DNA of 64,000 nucleotides. Origin: G965279355 sp965279355. GTDB lineage: Bacteria > Pseudomonadota > Alphaproteobacteria > CACIAM-22H2. Location of the stretch: NCBI GenBank assembly GCA_965279355.1, contig OZ257155.1:2418001-2482000 (forward strand), given 5' to 3'. Shown here in pieces: positions 35,438 to 46,043 of the stretch. The notes beneath the pieces were generated by a model that was not told where the DNA came from, did no database searches, and saw only the letters and a program-made list of their open reading frames with translations. Numbering within the stretch: position 1 is the first letter of the stretch; every line of letters starts with the position of its first letter. Position numbers and translations under genes: made by a program.

Positions 35438-36447
35438 GCCGCCGCTCCCGACAGGGTCAGCTCGTTATGACGGCGGCAGCGGACGTGGCGCTCCCCTGCC
35501 CCGGTCAGCACCTGCGGCTGCGCGCAGGGCATTTCGGCAAAGGTGCAGCGCGGTCCAAAACGGCAGCCGGATGGCATCTCGTCCGGCGAGGGCACGCGGC
35601 CGGGGATCGACGGCAGTTTGGTTTTACGCTGGCTTTCATGCGGTAGCGAATTCAACAGGCCGGCCGTATAGGGATGCAGCGGCCGCCCGAGAATGTCCTC
35701 GACAGGACCGTCCTCGACCACCTGCCCCGCATACATGGTCAGCATGCGCGAGCAGCTTTCCGCAACCAGCCCCAGATTGTGGGTGATGAACAGGATCGCG
35801 GTGCCGGTGCGCTGGCCGAGTTCGAGCAGCAGATCCATGATCTGCGCCTGGATCGTGACGTCCAGCGCCGTGGTCGGCTCGTCGGCGACGAGCAGGCGCG
35901 GCTCGCAGGCCAGCGCCATCGCAATCATCACCCGCTGGCGCATGCCGCCAGACAGGCTCATCGGATACATCGAAATGACATTGCGCGGCGACGGAATGCC
36001 GACGGCGGCGAGCGAATCGACCGCGCGCTCCAGCGCTGCCTTGCGCGAGAGCGGGAAATGCGTGCGCACGGTTTCCGCGATCTGGTCGCCGACGGTAAAC
36101 ACCGGATCGAGCGCGCTCATCGGCTCCTGGAAGATCATGGCGATGCGGCGCCCCCGCACCTTGCGCATCTCCGCCTCGCTGTAGCGGGCGATGTCCTCGC
36201 CCTCGAAGATCATGCTGCCCGTCCGTTGGCAGCCGCGCTGCGGCAGCAGGCCGAGGATGGAGAGCGCGGTCAGCGATTTGCCACAGCCGCTCTCGCCGAC
36301 AATGCCGACAACCTCGCCGGGACGGACGGTCAGCGACACGTTGTTGAGAACCTGATTCCAGCCATCATCGCTGCGAAATGAGACGCAGAGATCCTTGACG
36401 GCGAGAAGCGCGTCGCCGGCGGCGGTTGTCTGTCCCTGCATCGTCAT
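35434..36447 (-). CDS. Peptide ABC transporter ATP-binding protein, DppD/OppD-like
   Basis: This 337-residue ATPase is the first gene of the second peptide-importer operon. Motifs are Walker A GESGCGKSLTAL, Q-loop IFQEPMSALDPV, signature LSGGMRQRVMIAMAL, Walker B LLVADEPTTALD and FITHNLGLV. The C-terminal extension has GCRFGPRCTFAEMPC, typical of OppD/DppD proteins, where the cysteines can hold an iron-sulfur cluster. A 133-base gap separates it from the upstream operon, so it probably has its own promoter or is read through. Confidence 0.93.
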   Translation of the reverse strand: MTMQGQTTAAGDALLAVKDLCVSFRSDDGWNQVLNNVSLTVRPGEVVGIVGESGCGKSLTALSILGLLPQRGCQRTGSMIFEGEDIARYSEAEMRKVRGRRIAMIFQEPMSALDPVFTVGDQIAETVRTHFPLSRKAALERAVDSLAAVGIPSPRNVISMYPMSLSGGMRQRVMIAMALACEPRLLVADEPTTALDVTIQAQIMDLLLELGQRTGTAILFITHNLGLVAESCSRMLTMYAGQVVEDGPVEDILGRPLHPYTAGLLNSLPHESQRKTKLPSIPGRVPSPDEMPSGCRFGPRCTFAEMPCAQPQVLTGAGERHVRCRRHNELTLSGAAA

Positions 36448-36560
36448 TGAAATCGCGCTCCGTCCCTCAGATCACAGGGCCTTGGCCGCTGCGGTCCGCA
36501 GAGTCACTCTAAATCCCGCCGGATTCAATCGTTCTGACGCTCGTCTGACGTCCCTCGGCT

Positions 36561-36574
36561 GCCCACCGGTGGGC
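36561..36574 (-). terminator. Hairpin after the first peptide ABC operon
   Basis: GCCCACCGGTGGGC is a perfect palindrome just past the DppF stop at 36581. It has no T tract, so it could equally be an mRNA-stabilising hairpin between the two operons. Confidence 0.3.
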
Positions 36575-36580
36575 GAGCGG

Positions 36581-37578
36581 TCAGTTTGGGACTGTGTCGG
36601 GGGTGCGCAAATGACAGGCAACCAGATGTCCGGGCCGTGCCTCCTGAAAAACCGGCGCTTCCACGCGGCACCGGTCGAAAACATAGGGGCACCGCGTATG
36701 AAAGCGGCATCCGGAGGGTGGGCGGATGGGACTAGGGACATCGCCGGAGAGGATGATCCGCTTGCCCCGCACCCGCGTCGGCTCGGGCTCCGGCACCGCC
36801 GAGAGCAGGGCTTCGGTATAGGGATGCAGCGGCTCGCGGAAGAGCGATTTCTTATCAGTCATCTCGACGATCTTGCCGAGATACATCACGGCGACCCGGT
36901 GGCTGATATGCTTCACCACCGCCAGATCGTGCGCGATGAACAGATAGGACAGGTTGTACTCGTCCTGCAGGTCCATCAGCAGATTGATCACCTGCGCCTG
37001 CACCGAGACATCGAGCGCCGAGACCGGCTCGTCGCCGATGATCAGCTTGGGATTAAGCGCGAGCGCGCGGGCGATCCCGAGACGCTGGCGCTGACCGCCG
37101 GAGAATTCATGCGGATAGCGGCGCATCTGTTCGGCCCGCAGGCCGACACGCTTGAACAGGCCGGCGACCCGGTCCTCGACCTCCTGGCCCTTTGCCAGAC
37201 CGTAGTTCGTGATCGGTTCGCCGACGATGGCGCCCGCTGACATGCGCGGGTTCAGCGACGAATAGGGGTCCTGGAAAATCACCTGCATCTCGCGGCGATG
37301 CGGCCGCATCTCGCCCGGCGACAGGTTGGTGATGTCCTTGCCCTGCAACGTCACCTTTCCCGCCGTCGGTTCCAGCAGCTTGAGAATGGTCTTGCCGGCC
37401 GTCGATTTGCCGCAGCCGCTTTCGCCGACCAGGCCCAGCGTCTCGCCGGGCTGGATGCTGAAGCTGATATCGTCGACAGCGTAGACATTGCCGCGCAGGC
37501 GGGAAAACAGGCCGCCCCGGATCGGAAAATGCTTCTTCAGTCCCTCGACCTGGAGAAGCGGCGCCACCGGTGCCTGGC

Positions 37579-37582
<4 letters not shown>
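36581..37582 (-). CDS. Peptide ABC transporter ATP-binding protein, DppF/OppF-like
   Basis: This 333-residue ATPase is the last gene of the first peptide-importer operon. It has Walker A GESGCGKSTAGK, Q-loop IFQDPYSSLNPRMSAG, signature FSGGQRQRLGIARAL, Walker B LIIGDEPVSALD and the switch His in FIAHDLAVVKHIS. The C-terminal GCRFHTRCPYVFDRC is the oligo_HPY cysteine block. Its start overlaps the stop of the DppD-type partner by four bases (ATGA). Confidence 0.94.
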
Positions 37583-38622
<1,040 letters not shown>

Positions 38623-38630
38623 CACGCCGG

Positions 38631-39512
38631 TCACATCCGCCTCGCCAGCCGCGGATCGAGCGCGTCGCGCAGCCCGTCGCCGACCAGATTGATCGCCAGC
38701 ACCGTCACGGACAGGAAGAGACCCGGGATGATGACGATATAAGCGGCCACCTGAAACAGGGTGCGGCCCTCGGCGATGATATTGCCCCAGCTCGGCACCG
38801 TCGGCGGCACGCCGGCGCCAAGGAAGCTCAGGATCGCCTCTGTGATGATGGCCGAGGCGCAGATATAGGTCGCCTGCACGATCAGCGGCGCGGTGGTATT
38901 GGGCAGGATATGCCGCAGGAGGATCTTCCACGCGCGCGTGCCGGTTGCGCGGGCCGCCTCGACAAACGGCTGCTCGCGCAAGCTCAGCACAAGGCCGCGC
39001 ACCAGCCGCGTGACGCGCGGCACCTCGGCAATGGTGATGGCCACGATGACGTTCTCGATACTGGCGCGCGTCAGCGCCATCAGCGCGATGGCCAGCAGGA
39101 TCGGCGGGATGGCCATCAGCCCGTCCATGATGCGCATGATGATCGAATCGGCGGTCCGGTTGAAGCCGGCGACCAGCCCGATCGCCAGGCCCGCGAGAGT
39201 GCTGCAGATCGCCACGCCGAAGCCGACAATAAGCGAAACGCGCGCACCGTACAGGATGCGGCTGTAGATATCGCGGCCGATCATGTCGGTGCCGAACCAG
39301 TATTGCTCGCTTGGCTGGCGCAGCCGCCGCACCGGGCTTAACGCGTTCGGATCGATGGATGTGAGAAACGGCGCGAAGATCGCCATCAGGACCAGCAGAG
39401 TCAGGATCGTGCCGCCGATGATGATCGTCGGGTGGCGGCGCACGGCCTCGCGCCACGTCATCCGCTTCGCAACCGGTAAATCGATTGACTGGTCGACGAG
39501 CGCGGACGACAT
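38631..39512 (-). CDS. Peptide ABC transporter permease, DppC/OppC-like
   Basis: This 293-residue permease has an N-terminal membrane helix TIIIGGTILTLLVLMAIFAP, the OppC_N hallmark YWFGTDMIGRDIYSRILYGA and an EAA loop ARATGTRAWKILLRHILPN. The ATG at 39512 shares a base with the DppB stop (TGATG), which points to translational coupling and argues against the longer frame that runs back into DppB. It is the third gene in its operon, after the binding protein and DppB. Confidence 0.93.
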   Translation of the reverse strand: MSSALVDQSIDLPVAKRMTWREAVRRHPTIIIGGTILTLLVLMAIFAPFLTSIDPNALSPVRRLRQPSEQYWFGTDMIGRDIYSRILYGARVSLIVGFGVAICSTLAGLAIGLVAGFNRTADSIIMRIMDGLMAIPPILLAIALMALTRASIENVIVAITIAEVPRVTRLVRGLVLSLREQPFVEAARATGTRAWKILLRHILPNTTAPLIVQATYICASAIITEAILSFLGAGVPPTVPSWGNIIAEGRTLFQVAAYIVIIPGLFLSVTVLAINLVGDGLRDALDPRLARRM

Positions 39513-40453
39513 CAGTAACGGATCCGCGGATCGAGGAAGGTATAGGAGATATCGATGGCGAGATTCACGAACACATAGAGCGCCGAGAAAACCAGCACCG
39601 CGCCCTGGATCACCGGGTAGTCGCGGCGCAGGATCGCATCGACCGTGAGGCGGCCGATCCCGGGAATGGCAAAGACCGTTTCGGTCACCACCACCCCTGA
39701 AATCAGCAGCGCGATGCCGATGCCGATGGTTGTGACGATGGGGACGGCGGCATTCTTCAGAGCGTGGCCCAGCAGGATCTTGCGCGTGCCGAGGCCCTTG
39801 GACTGGGCGGTGCGGATGTAATCCTGGCTCAGCACCTCCATCATCGAGGCGCGGGTCATGCGGGCGATGAGCGCGGCGAAAATCCACCCCAAAGCCAGCG
39901 ACGGCATGACCATGTTGGGCAGGAAGGCCCAGAAGCCCTCCTTGATGCTGACATAGCCCTGCACCGGCAGCCATTCGAGGGTCAGCGAGAAGCCAAGCAC
40001 CATGCCGTAGGCGATCACAAAGACGGGAAACGAGAAGCCGAGCACGGCAAAGCCCATGATCGCGCGGTCGATCCAGGTGCCGGATTTCCACGCCGCGATC
40101 ACACCCATCGGGATCGCCAGCGTCAGGCCGACAATCAGCACGCAGATCGCAAGGGCCAGGGTCGGCTCGATCCGCTGGACGATCATGTCGAGCACCGGCT
40201 GATTGCTGTAGATCGACAGACCGAAATCGCCGCGCACGATGTTCCAGAGCCAGGTGCCGAACTGCACCAGGAACGGCTTGTTCAGCCCGAGATTCTCGCG
40301 GATACGCTCGATATCCTGAAGCGAGGCATGATCGCCCGCGATCAGCGACGCCGGATCGCCGGGGGTGAGATAGAGCAGCGAAAAAACAACGACAGCCACC
40401 ACGCCCATGACGGGAATGGTGGCAAGAAGCCGTTGAATTAAATAAGAAAACAC
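39512..40453 (-). CDS. Peptide ABC transporter permease, DppB/OppB-like
   Basis: This 313-residue DppB-type permease starts MFSYLIQRLLATIPVMG, with the family's first helix and LLYLTPGDPASLIAG. The motif NLGLNKPFLVQFGTWLWNIV and the EAA loop YIRTAQSKGLGTRKILLGHA are as expected. It begins 49 bases after the binding-protein stop and overlaps the DppC start by one base. It forms the membrane channel together with that subunit. Confidence 0.93.
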   Translation of the reverse strand: MFSYLIQRLLATIPVMGVVAVVVFSLLYLTPGDPASLIAGDHASLQDIERIRENLGLNKPFLVQFGTWLWNIVRGDFGLSIYSNQPVLDMIVQRIEPTLALAICVLIVGLTLAIPMGVIAAWKSGTWIDRAIMGFAVLGFSFPVFVIAYGMVLGFSLTLEWLPVQGYVSIKEGFWAFLPNMVMPSLALGWIFAALIARMTRASMMEVLSQDYIRTAQSKGLGTRKILLGHALKNAAVPIVTTIGIGIALLISGVVVTETVFAIPGIGRLTVDAILRRDYPVIQGAVLVFSALYVFVNLAIDISYTFLDPRIRY

Positions 40454-40502
40454 TGGAATTCAGGCACCGGCCGGGCGCCGAAGCGCCCGGCCGTTTCGAT
40501 CA

Positions 40503-42095
40503 TCAGGCCCGCCGGACGTTCCAGAAGGTCGGCTGACCGTTCAGCACGCCGGTGATGTTGCTGCGGTATCCCGTCGGCGCAAGCGCCTGACCGAGCGGGA
40601 TATAAGGCACGTCCTCGAAGCATTGAAGCTGCATCTGTTCGCCCAACTTCTTCTGCTGTTCTACGCTAGTCGCCTGGAACCACTCGTTGCGCAGTTCCTC
40701 GATTTTCGGCGAGGTCGGCCAGCCCGGCGCCGCACTCCTGCCGTTGCCGCGCTGAAGCAGATGCCCGGCGGGGTTCAACTGGTTAATGCCGTTGTCCATG
40801 ATGCAGTACATGTTCCAGCCGCCGGCCGACGGCGGATCCATCTTCGGACGGCGCTGGACAATGGTTGTCCAGTCGACCGACTGGTAGTCGAGGTTGATGC
40901 CGACCTGCTTGAACCAGTCGGCGGTCACATCGCTCATGATCTTGATGTAGCTGATATCGACAGCCACCATCATGGAGACCTTCTCGCCCTTGTAACCGGC
41001 GGCCTCGAGATCGCGCTTTACCTTGGCGTAATCGCGCTTGCTGGTCAGCTTCTCCATGCCGGCTTTGCTTTCCATCGGCGAGCCCGGCACGAAAAAGCCG
41101 ACTTCGTCCTTCCACAGCGACTTGTCGGCGCCGTTGATCGCAATCATGTAGTCGGACTGCTGGATGCCGCCCAGCAGCGCGCGCCGGATCGCCGGATTGT
41201 CGAACGGCGGCTGCAGGTGGTTGAAGCGCATATACGCCACCAGACCCAGCGGCGAGATCACCTTGATGGTGATGTTGCGGTTGTTGCGCAGACGCGGCAG
41301 CAGATCGGGATTCGGCGTCTGCAGCCAGTCGATCTCGCCGCGCTCCAGCGCCGCCGAGGCGGTCGCCGGATCCTGGATGATCGTCCACTCGACGCGATCA
41401 AACGACGGCCGTTTCGGGCCCGCGAGCATCTGCGTCACGCCGCTGCTGCGCGGCACGTAATCGGCGTTGCGCTCGTAGACGAGGCGCGAGCCGGGCACAC
41501 GCTCGTTGGCAACGTATTTGTACGGGCCGCTGCCGATGACCTCGGTGATGGGCTTGAGGGGATCAGTATTGGCGAGGCGCTCGGGCATCATCGGGCACAG
41601 CAGCGCCAGCGGCTTGGCCAGCGCATCCGCCAGCAGCGGGAACGAGTGCTTGAGCTTGAAGACGATGGTCTTGTCGCCATCGTGCGTGATCTCGTTGGCG
41701 GCGGCCTTCACGGCCTGGCCGAAGGAATCGCGCTCGGCCCAGCGCCGGACGCTGGCCGCGCAGTCGCGCGCCAGAACCCGCTCGCCATCATGCCATTTGA
41801 GCCCGTCGCGCAGCGTCATGCGCCACTCCAGGCCGTTATTCTCGATGGTATGGCCTTCGACCATCTGCGGATGCGCTTTGTAGCTGTCGTCGAGACCGTA
41901 GAGCATGTCGTAGACGAGATAGGCGTGCTCGCGCGTCTGCGCCGACTGGGTCACGATCGGGTCAAAGACCACGACGTCGGCTTCCGGGACGAACTTGATG
42001 ACGCGATTGGCCTGCGCCTGGACGATGGACGGTGCGCCGAGCTTGGCGGCACCCGCAAGGGCCGCGCTCCCTGCGAGGAACGTGCGACGTTTCAT
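40503..42095 (-). CDS. ABC transporter substrate-binding protein, family 5 (peptide type)
   Basis: This 530-residue SBP_bac_5 receptor is the first transporter gene of the first peptide-importer operon. The N-terminus MKRRTFLAGSAALAGAAKLG carries a twin-arginine-type signal with cleavage near IVQAQA. Family features include the ASVRRWAERDSFGQAV and GSGPYKYVANERVPGS segments. The protein differs clearly from the binding protein at 32862, so the two operons probably take up different solutes. A VOC-family gene lies 71 bases upstream on the same strand. Confidence 0.92.
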   Translation of the reverse strand: MKRRTFLAGSAALAGAAKLGAPSIVQAQANRVIKFVPEADVVVFDPIVTQSAQTREHAYLVYDMLYGLDDSYKAHPQMVEGHTIENNGLEWRMTLRDGLKWHDGERVLARDCAASVRRWAERDSFGQAVKAAANEITHDGDKTIVFKLKHSFPLLADALAKPLALLCPMMPERLANTDPLKPITEVIGSGPYKYVANERVPGSRLVYERNADYVPRSSGVTQMLAGPKRPSFDRVEWTIIQDPATASAALERGEIDWLQTPNPDLLPRLRNNRNITIKVISPLGLVAYMRFNHLQPPFDNPAIRRALLGGIQQSDYMIAINGADKSLWKDEVGFFVPGSPMESKAGMEKLTSKRDYAKVKRDLEAAGYKGEKVSMMVAVDISYIKIMSDVTADWFKQVGINLDYQSVDWTTIVQRRPKMDPPSAGGWNMYCIMDNGINQLNPAGHLLQRGNGRSAAPGWPTSPKIEELRNEWFQATSVEQQKKLGEQMQLQCFEDVPYIPLGQALAPTGYRSNITGVLNGQPTFWNVRRA

Positions 42096-42166
42096 GGCTT
42101 TGCCTCTCCCTATATTTGATTTTGGTTTTGCTATTTTGCCGGCCTCTGCGGGCCGTTTTCAGACCG

Positions 42167-42745
42167 TCATATATGCGGCCGATCGTTGTTGTTGGTCCGG
42201 CGATCGCCCGACAGCCAGCGCTTCAGCTCCGAATGGGCATCCTTGCGGCGCATCTCGTAAATCTTGTCGGAACCCGGCGCATCGACCGTGAACTCGAAGC
42301 GGAATCCGTCCGGCGAGGTGAGATAGAGCGAGTAGCAATAGCCGTGATCGATGGTCCGGTAGGTGATGCCGGCCTTATCCAGGCGCCCGATGATCTCGTC
42401 CTGCGTCGCCTTGGTTGTCTTGATCGCCATATGGAGCGAGCCGCCAGTCGGCTGGAAGATCATGCGGTTCCGCTCCCAGCAGTCCTCATCGGCGTACTGG
42501 AAATAGGCGATCGCGCTGCCATCGGCAAATTCATAGAACGTGTGGCAGTAATCGGCCTCGCGACCGACCTCATGCCGGAACGTACGCTCGCACCAGGTCG
42601 CGACCAGGGGAATGCCGAGCACCTCTTCCATGAAGTGGCGAGTGGATTCCTGATCTTTGACGGCAAAAGCCTGATGGTGCAGGCGCAGGGGGAGCTGGGC
42701 GAGCTGTTGCGGCTTCGCGTGAAGCCGAGCGTTATCATCGGGCAT
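42167..42745 (-). CDS. VOC-family (glyoxalase/dioxygenase-fold) protein
   Basis: This 192-residue protein has the vicinal-oxygen-chelate fold. The first module starts LHHQAFAVKDQESTRHFMEEVLG, and the second ends YLTSPDGFRFEFTV. Likely metal ligands are a His in LRLHHQAF, the His in GGSLHMAI and the Glu in FRFEFTV. The reaction could be an extradiol ring cleavage, a lyase or an isomerase step; the sequence does not settle this. It is upstream of, and probably co-transcribed with, the peptide-type importer, so its substrate may be related to the imported solute (inference). Confidence 0.82.
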   Translation of the reverse strand: MPDDNARLHAKPQQLAQLPLRLHHQAFAVKDQESTRHFMEEVLGIPLVATWCERTFRHEVGREADYCHTFYEFADGSAIAYFQYADEDCWERNRMIFQPTGGSLHMAIKTTKATQDEIIGRLDKAGITYRTIDHGYCYSLYLTSPDGFRFEFTVDAPGSDKIYEMRRKDAHSELKRWLSGDRRTNNNDRPHI

Positions 42746-42959
42746 GACGACCTCCCTACTCTCTTATGGTGTGATTCTACACGCCTGTGCCCGCCAGATA
42801 AAGGCGGCTGGCTTGCCCACATCCGACATTTCACGCGTTAGTGTGGTGGAAAACCTAGGCTTTTCGCCTCAGGGATTGACGGGCGTTTGACGGCGCCGCC
42901 GGCATCGCCCACACACGCGGCAGGGTGCTATAGACAGCCCCCGCCCACCCAAAATCTGA

Positions 42960-44807
42960 ATGTCCTCCGGTATGGCTTCCCCGCCTCTTCTAGCTTTGCG
43001 CGATGCAACGGTTCGCTTCGATGGCCGCCCCACGTTCGAGGGGGTTTCGGTGGCGCTGGGGATCGGCGACCGCGCCTGCCTCGTCGGGCGCAACGGCAGC
43101 GGCAAATCGACCCTGTTGAGGGCACTTGCGGGTGTGATCGAACTGGATGGTGGCACGGTCTTCCGGCAGCCCGGGGCCAAGATCGCCTATGTCCCGCAAC
43201 TCCCGATCTTCGATCCCGCCGCGACCGCCCGCGAGTTCGTCGGCGAAGGTCTGCACGGCGATGCCGATGAACAGCGCCACCTGGTCGAGCAGATCCTGGA
43301 AGAAGTCGGCATCCCGCCCGACCGCGGCCTCGCCAACCTGTCCGGCGGCGAGAGCCGGCGGGTCAGCCTTGCCCATGCGCTGGTCAGCGATCCCGATATC
43401 CTGCTGCTGGACGAGCCGACCAACCACCTCGATATCGTCGCGGTGGAGTGGCTGGAAGAACGCCTGCTGGCCCATCGCGCCGGCCTGCTTTTGATCAGCC
43501 ATGACCGCGCATTTCTGAGACGCCTGTCGCAGCGCACCCTGTGGCTGGATCGCGGCACCATCCGCGAGCACGACCGGGGCTATGCCAGTTTCGACGAATG
43601 GTCGGAAGGCATCCTGACCGCGGAAGCCGCGACTGAAGCCAAGCTCGACAAGCTGATCCTCAAAGAGACGGTGTGGTCGCGCGAAGGCATCTCCGCCCGC
43701 CGCAAGCGCAATCAGGGCCGCGTGCGGCGCCTCGCGGCGATGCGCGGCGAAGTGGCGCAGCGGGTCAAGACCGGCACGGCGGTGCTCGGCACCGCCAGCG
43801 CCGAAGCCGGCGGCCGTCTGGTCATTGAGGCGGAGAATGTGTCCAAGTCGTTTACCGGCGCGGATGGCGAGAAGGTCATCATCCGCGATTTCTCGACCCG
43901 CATCATGCGCGGAGACCGTATCGGCGTGATCGGCCGCAACGGCGCGGGTAAGTCGACCCTGATCGGCCTGCTGGCCGGGTCCATCGCGCCGGATAGCGGC
44001 ACCGTGCGGCACGGCACCAACCTGCTTCTGGCGACCTTCGATCAGATGCGTACGTCGCTCAACCTTGAGCAGACCCTGTGGTCGTGCCTGACCGATGGCG
44101 GCAACGACAACGTCATGGTTCAGGGTAAGCCGCGCCACGTGGCGTCGTATCTCAAGGACTTCCTGTTCGAGGATCGCCAGTTCCGCGCCAAGGTCGCGAC
44201 CCTGTCGGGCGGGGAGCGCAACCGCCTGCTGCTGGCCAAGATCCTGGCGCAGCCATCCAACCTGCTGATCCTCGACGAGCCGACCAACGACCTCGACATG
44301 GAAACCCTCGATCTGCTGCAGGAAGTCCTGTCCGACTATGACGGCACGCTGCTGTTGGTCACCCATGACCGCGATTTTCTCGACCGGCTGGTGACCAGCA
44401 CCATCGCGGTCGAGGGCGACGGCATCGTCCATGAATATGTCGGCGGCTATACCGACTATCTGCGCCAGCGCCGCGAGATCCGCGCGCCCAAAGCCACGCC
44501 GGAGAAGAAGGAAGCTGCGCCCGTCGAGCCCATCCGCGAGCGCGCGGTCACCAAGCTCAGCTACAAGGATCAGCGCGACCTCGACCTGCTGCCGGGCGTG
44601 ATCGCCAAGCTGGAGGCGGATAAAGCTTCGCTTGAGGCGGCACTGGCCGACCCCAAGCGCTTCACCAGCGACCGGTCCGCAATGACCGAGGCCATGACAA
44701 AACACGCGGCGATCGTGCAGAAGCTGGCGGAGACTGAAGAACGCTGGCTGGCCCTGGCCGAACGCGAAGAAGAAATCACGCGCAGCCGGTCGACGCGGAG
44801 CAGCTAG
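42960..44807 (+). CDS. uup: ABC-F family ATPase, Uup type
   Basis: This 615-residue soluble protein has two ATPase domains and no membrane part, as in ABC-F proteins that act on ribosomes. Domain 1 has GRNGSGKSTL, LSGGESRRVSLAHAL and ILLLDEPTNHLD. Domain 2 has GRNGAGKSTL, LSGGERNRLLLAKIL and LLILDEPTNDLD. After domain 2 comes a charged linker (about residues 505-530) and a C-terminal coiled-coil of the ABC_tran_CTD type (LSYKDQRDLDLLPGVIAKLE), typical of Uup. The ATG at 42960 is used; ATG 42972 is possible. Uup affects transposon excision and ribosome function in E. coli; the role here is presumed similar. Confidence 0.9.
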   Translation: MSSGMASPPLLALRDATVRFDGRPTFEGVSVALGIGDRACLVGRNGSGKSTLLRALAGVIELDGGTVFRQPGAKIAYVPQLPIFDPAATAREFVGEGLHGDADEQRHLVEQILEEVGIPPDRGLANLSGGESRRVSLAHALVSDPDILLLDEPTNHLDIVAVEWLEERLLAHRAGLLLISHDRAFLRRLSQRTLWLDRGTIREHDRGYASFDEWSEGILTAEAATEAKLDKLILKETVWSREGISARRKRNQGRVRRLAAMRGEVAQRVKTGTAVLGTASAEAGGRLVIEAENVSKSFTGADGEKVIIRDFSTRIMRGDRIGVIGRNGAGKSTLIGLLAGSIAPDSGTVRHGTNLLLATFDQMRTSLNLEQTLWSCLTDGGNDNVMVQGKPRHVASYLKDFLFEDRQFRAKVATLSGGERNRLLLAKILAQPSNLLILDEPTNDLDMETLDLLQEVLSDYDGTLLLVTHDRDFLDRLVTSTIAVEGDGIVHEYVGGYTDYLRQRREIRAPKATPEKKEAAPVEPIRERAVTKLSYKDQRDLDLLPGVIAKLEADKASLEAALADPKRFTSDRSAMTEAMTKHAAIVQKLAETEERWLALAEREEEITRSRSTRSS

Positions 44808-44835
44808 GATAAAAAGAGAGAGCCCATAAAAACAA

Positions 44836-44949
44836 CTGTCATCCCAGCGAAAGCTGGGACCCAGCTGCTGGGTGGTTGCCGTAGTTAACAGCCCGTGTGA
44901 CTACGTAAAGTCAGCACCACTTGGGTCCCAGCTTTCGCTGGGATGACAG
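44836..44949. repeat. REP-like palindromic element, copy 5, with perfect 28-base arms
   Basis: The left arm 44836-44863 and right arm 44922-44949 are perfect reverse complements over 28 bases. Each arm is itself a hairpin, CCCAGC-GAAA-GCTGGG on the left and its complement on the right, within the GTCATCCC...GGGACCCA frame. The element lies between the convergent uup and nitrile hydratase activator genes, where it could end transcription in both directions. Confidence 0.88.
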
Positions 44950-44998
44950 ATGGTGAACATGAGATCGAAACGCGGGTTCGATCCCGGCAGATCAAACC

Positions 44999-45385
44999 CT
45001 ACGCCAGATCCTCGGCCTTCAGTTCCATCGGCGTGCCGTGCGGCGTGCGTTCGGCGACGCGGTGCCAGGCGTCGCGGTAGCGTGCCAGCGTCTGCGGATC
45101 GGTTGCGCCCTTCTGCGTGACCAGGCGCTCCAACGCGTTCAGCCAGTGATAGTAGTAAGTGTCTCCAAGATCGGGGTCGCCCGAGGCCTGTGCGCGCTTG
45201 ATCTCCTCGGCCAATGTTGCCGCCCATTCCGGCCAGGTGAACAGCCCACGCTGGTACAACGCGACGGCCATGGAAAACGCTTCGGCTTCCCAGGGTTCAC
45301 GAAAGACCGGTCCGTCCGGCCCCTTGGGTAGATTGGGGAGCGCCTCGGCCGCGGCAATCGCAGCGGATTGATCGGTGCCGCTCAT
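44999..45385 (-). CDS. nthE: Nitrile hydratase accessory (activator) protein
   Basis: This 128-residue protein matches the small accessory protein encoded after nitrile hydratase alpha and beta genes, which delivers or installs the cobalt ion. Family-like segments are FREPWEAEAFSMAVALYQRG, FTWPEWAATLAEEI and YYYHWLNALERLVTQKG. The ATG at 45385 lies one base after the beta-subunit stop. The longer frame upstream overlaps the beta gene and is not coding. The order alpha-beta-activator is the usual one for cobalt-type enzymes. The symbol is used in the sense of activator; P14K is another name in the literature. Confidence 0.88.
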   Translation of the reverse strand: MSGTDQSAAIAAAEALPNLPKGPDGPVFREPWEAEAFSMAVALYQRGLFTWPEWAATLAEEIKRAQASGDPDLGDTYYYHWLNALERLVTQKGATDPQTLARYRDAWHRVAERTPHGTPMELKAEDLA

Positions 45386-45386
45386 C

Positions 45387-46043
45387 TCATTCCCGCACCA
45401 GATACGGCTCAAACGCTTCGACCGACACCTTGATATTCGGATCGGTCTCATCGCCCCACAGCTCCCGCCCGCTGAACACGACCGTGTAGAGCCATTGCGG
45501 GTCCTCGCCAGCACCGGTCGTCACGGAATCCGGATAGACATGGCAGCCGCGCACGGCATCGATCACGCCCAGCTTGTCGCGGGCATAACGCGGCAGGCGC
45601 GTGTGATGCGTCGGATGGCTGTTGATGGTGCGAACGCGGTCGCCCACCCGGAACTTCGCCTCGGTGCGCGGCGGACGGTTGAAGTTGCCGCGTGTCATGC
45701 CTTTCTCGACATCGGCAACGGAGAGCGGGCGCGCTGGCTTTGTGGCGGCCACCAGCGCCTTGCCAGCCTTGATCTCGTCTTCGCTGACCAGATCATGCTG
45801 TTTCAACTGGCGGGTCAGACCCAGCAGCCAGCGCTCGTAATAGGAGACGGCAAGATAGGTGCGCGGCGGCAGCCGTTCCTGCGTCGCCCGCGCATCGTCG
45901 ATGCCCCATAGACCGAGCACGCGCAGCGCGTTCTGCATCGCATGCACCCGCCCCTCCCACTTGCCGTGGAAGACCGGCTCGTTGGGCTCCGGCTCGACCG
46001 GACCGAAGCCATGCATGCCGCCCATGTCGTGAATGGAGTTCAC
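45387..46043 (-). CDS. nthB: Nitrile hydratase beta subunit
   Basis: This 218-residue beta subunit starts VNSIHDMGGMHGFGPV (GTG start), the canonical N-terminus MNSIHDMGGMHGFG of the family. Other typical parts are YLAVSYYERWL, FRVGDRVRT and LPRYARDKLGVI, with a C-terminal SH3-like domain. The GTG at 46043 overlaps the alpha-subunit stop (GTGA). Together with alpha it hydrates nitriles to amides. No amidase gene is in the window to use the amide product. Confidence 0.93.
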   Translation of the reverse strand: MNSIHDMGGMHGFGPVEPEPNEPVFHGKWEGRVHAMQNALRVLGLWGIDDARATQERLPPRTYLAVSYYERWLLGLTRQLKQHDLVSEDEIKAGKALVAATKPARPLSVADVEKGMTRGNFNRPPRTEAKFRVGDRVRTINSHPTHHTRLPRYARDKLGVIDAVRGCHVYPDSVTTGAGEDPQWLYTVVFSGRELWGDETDPNIKVSVEAFEPYLVRE

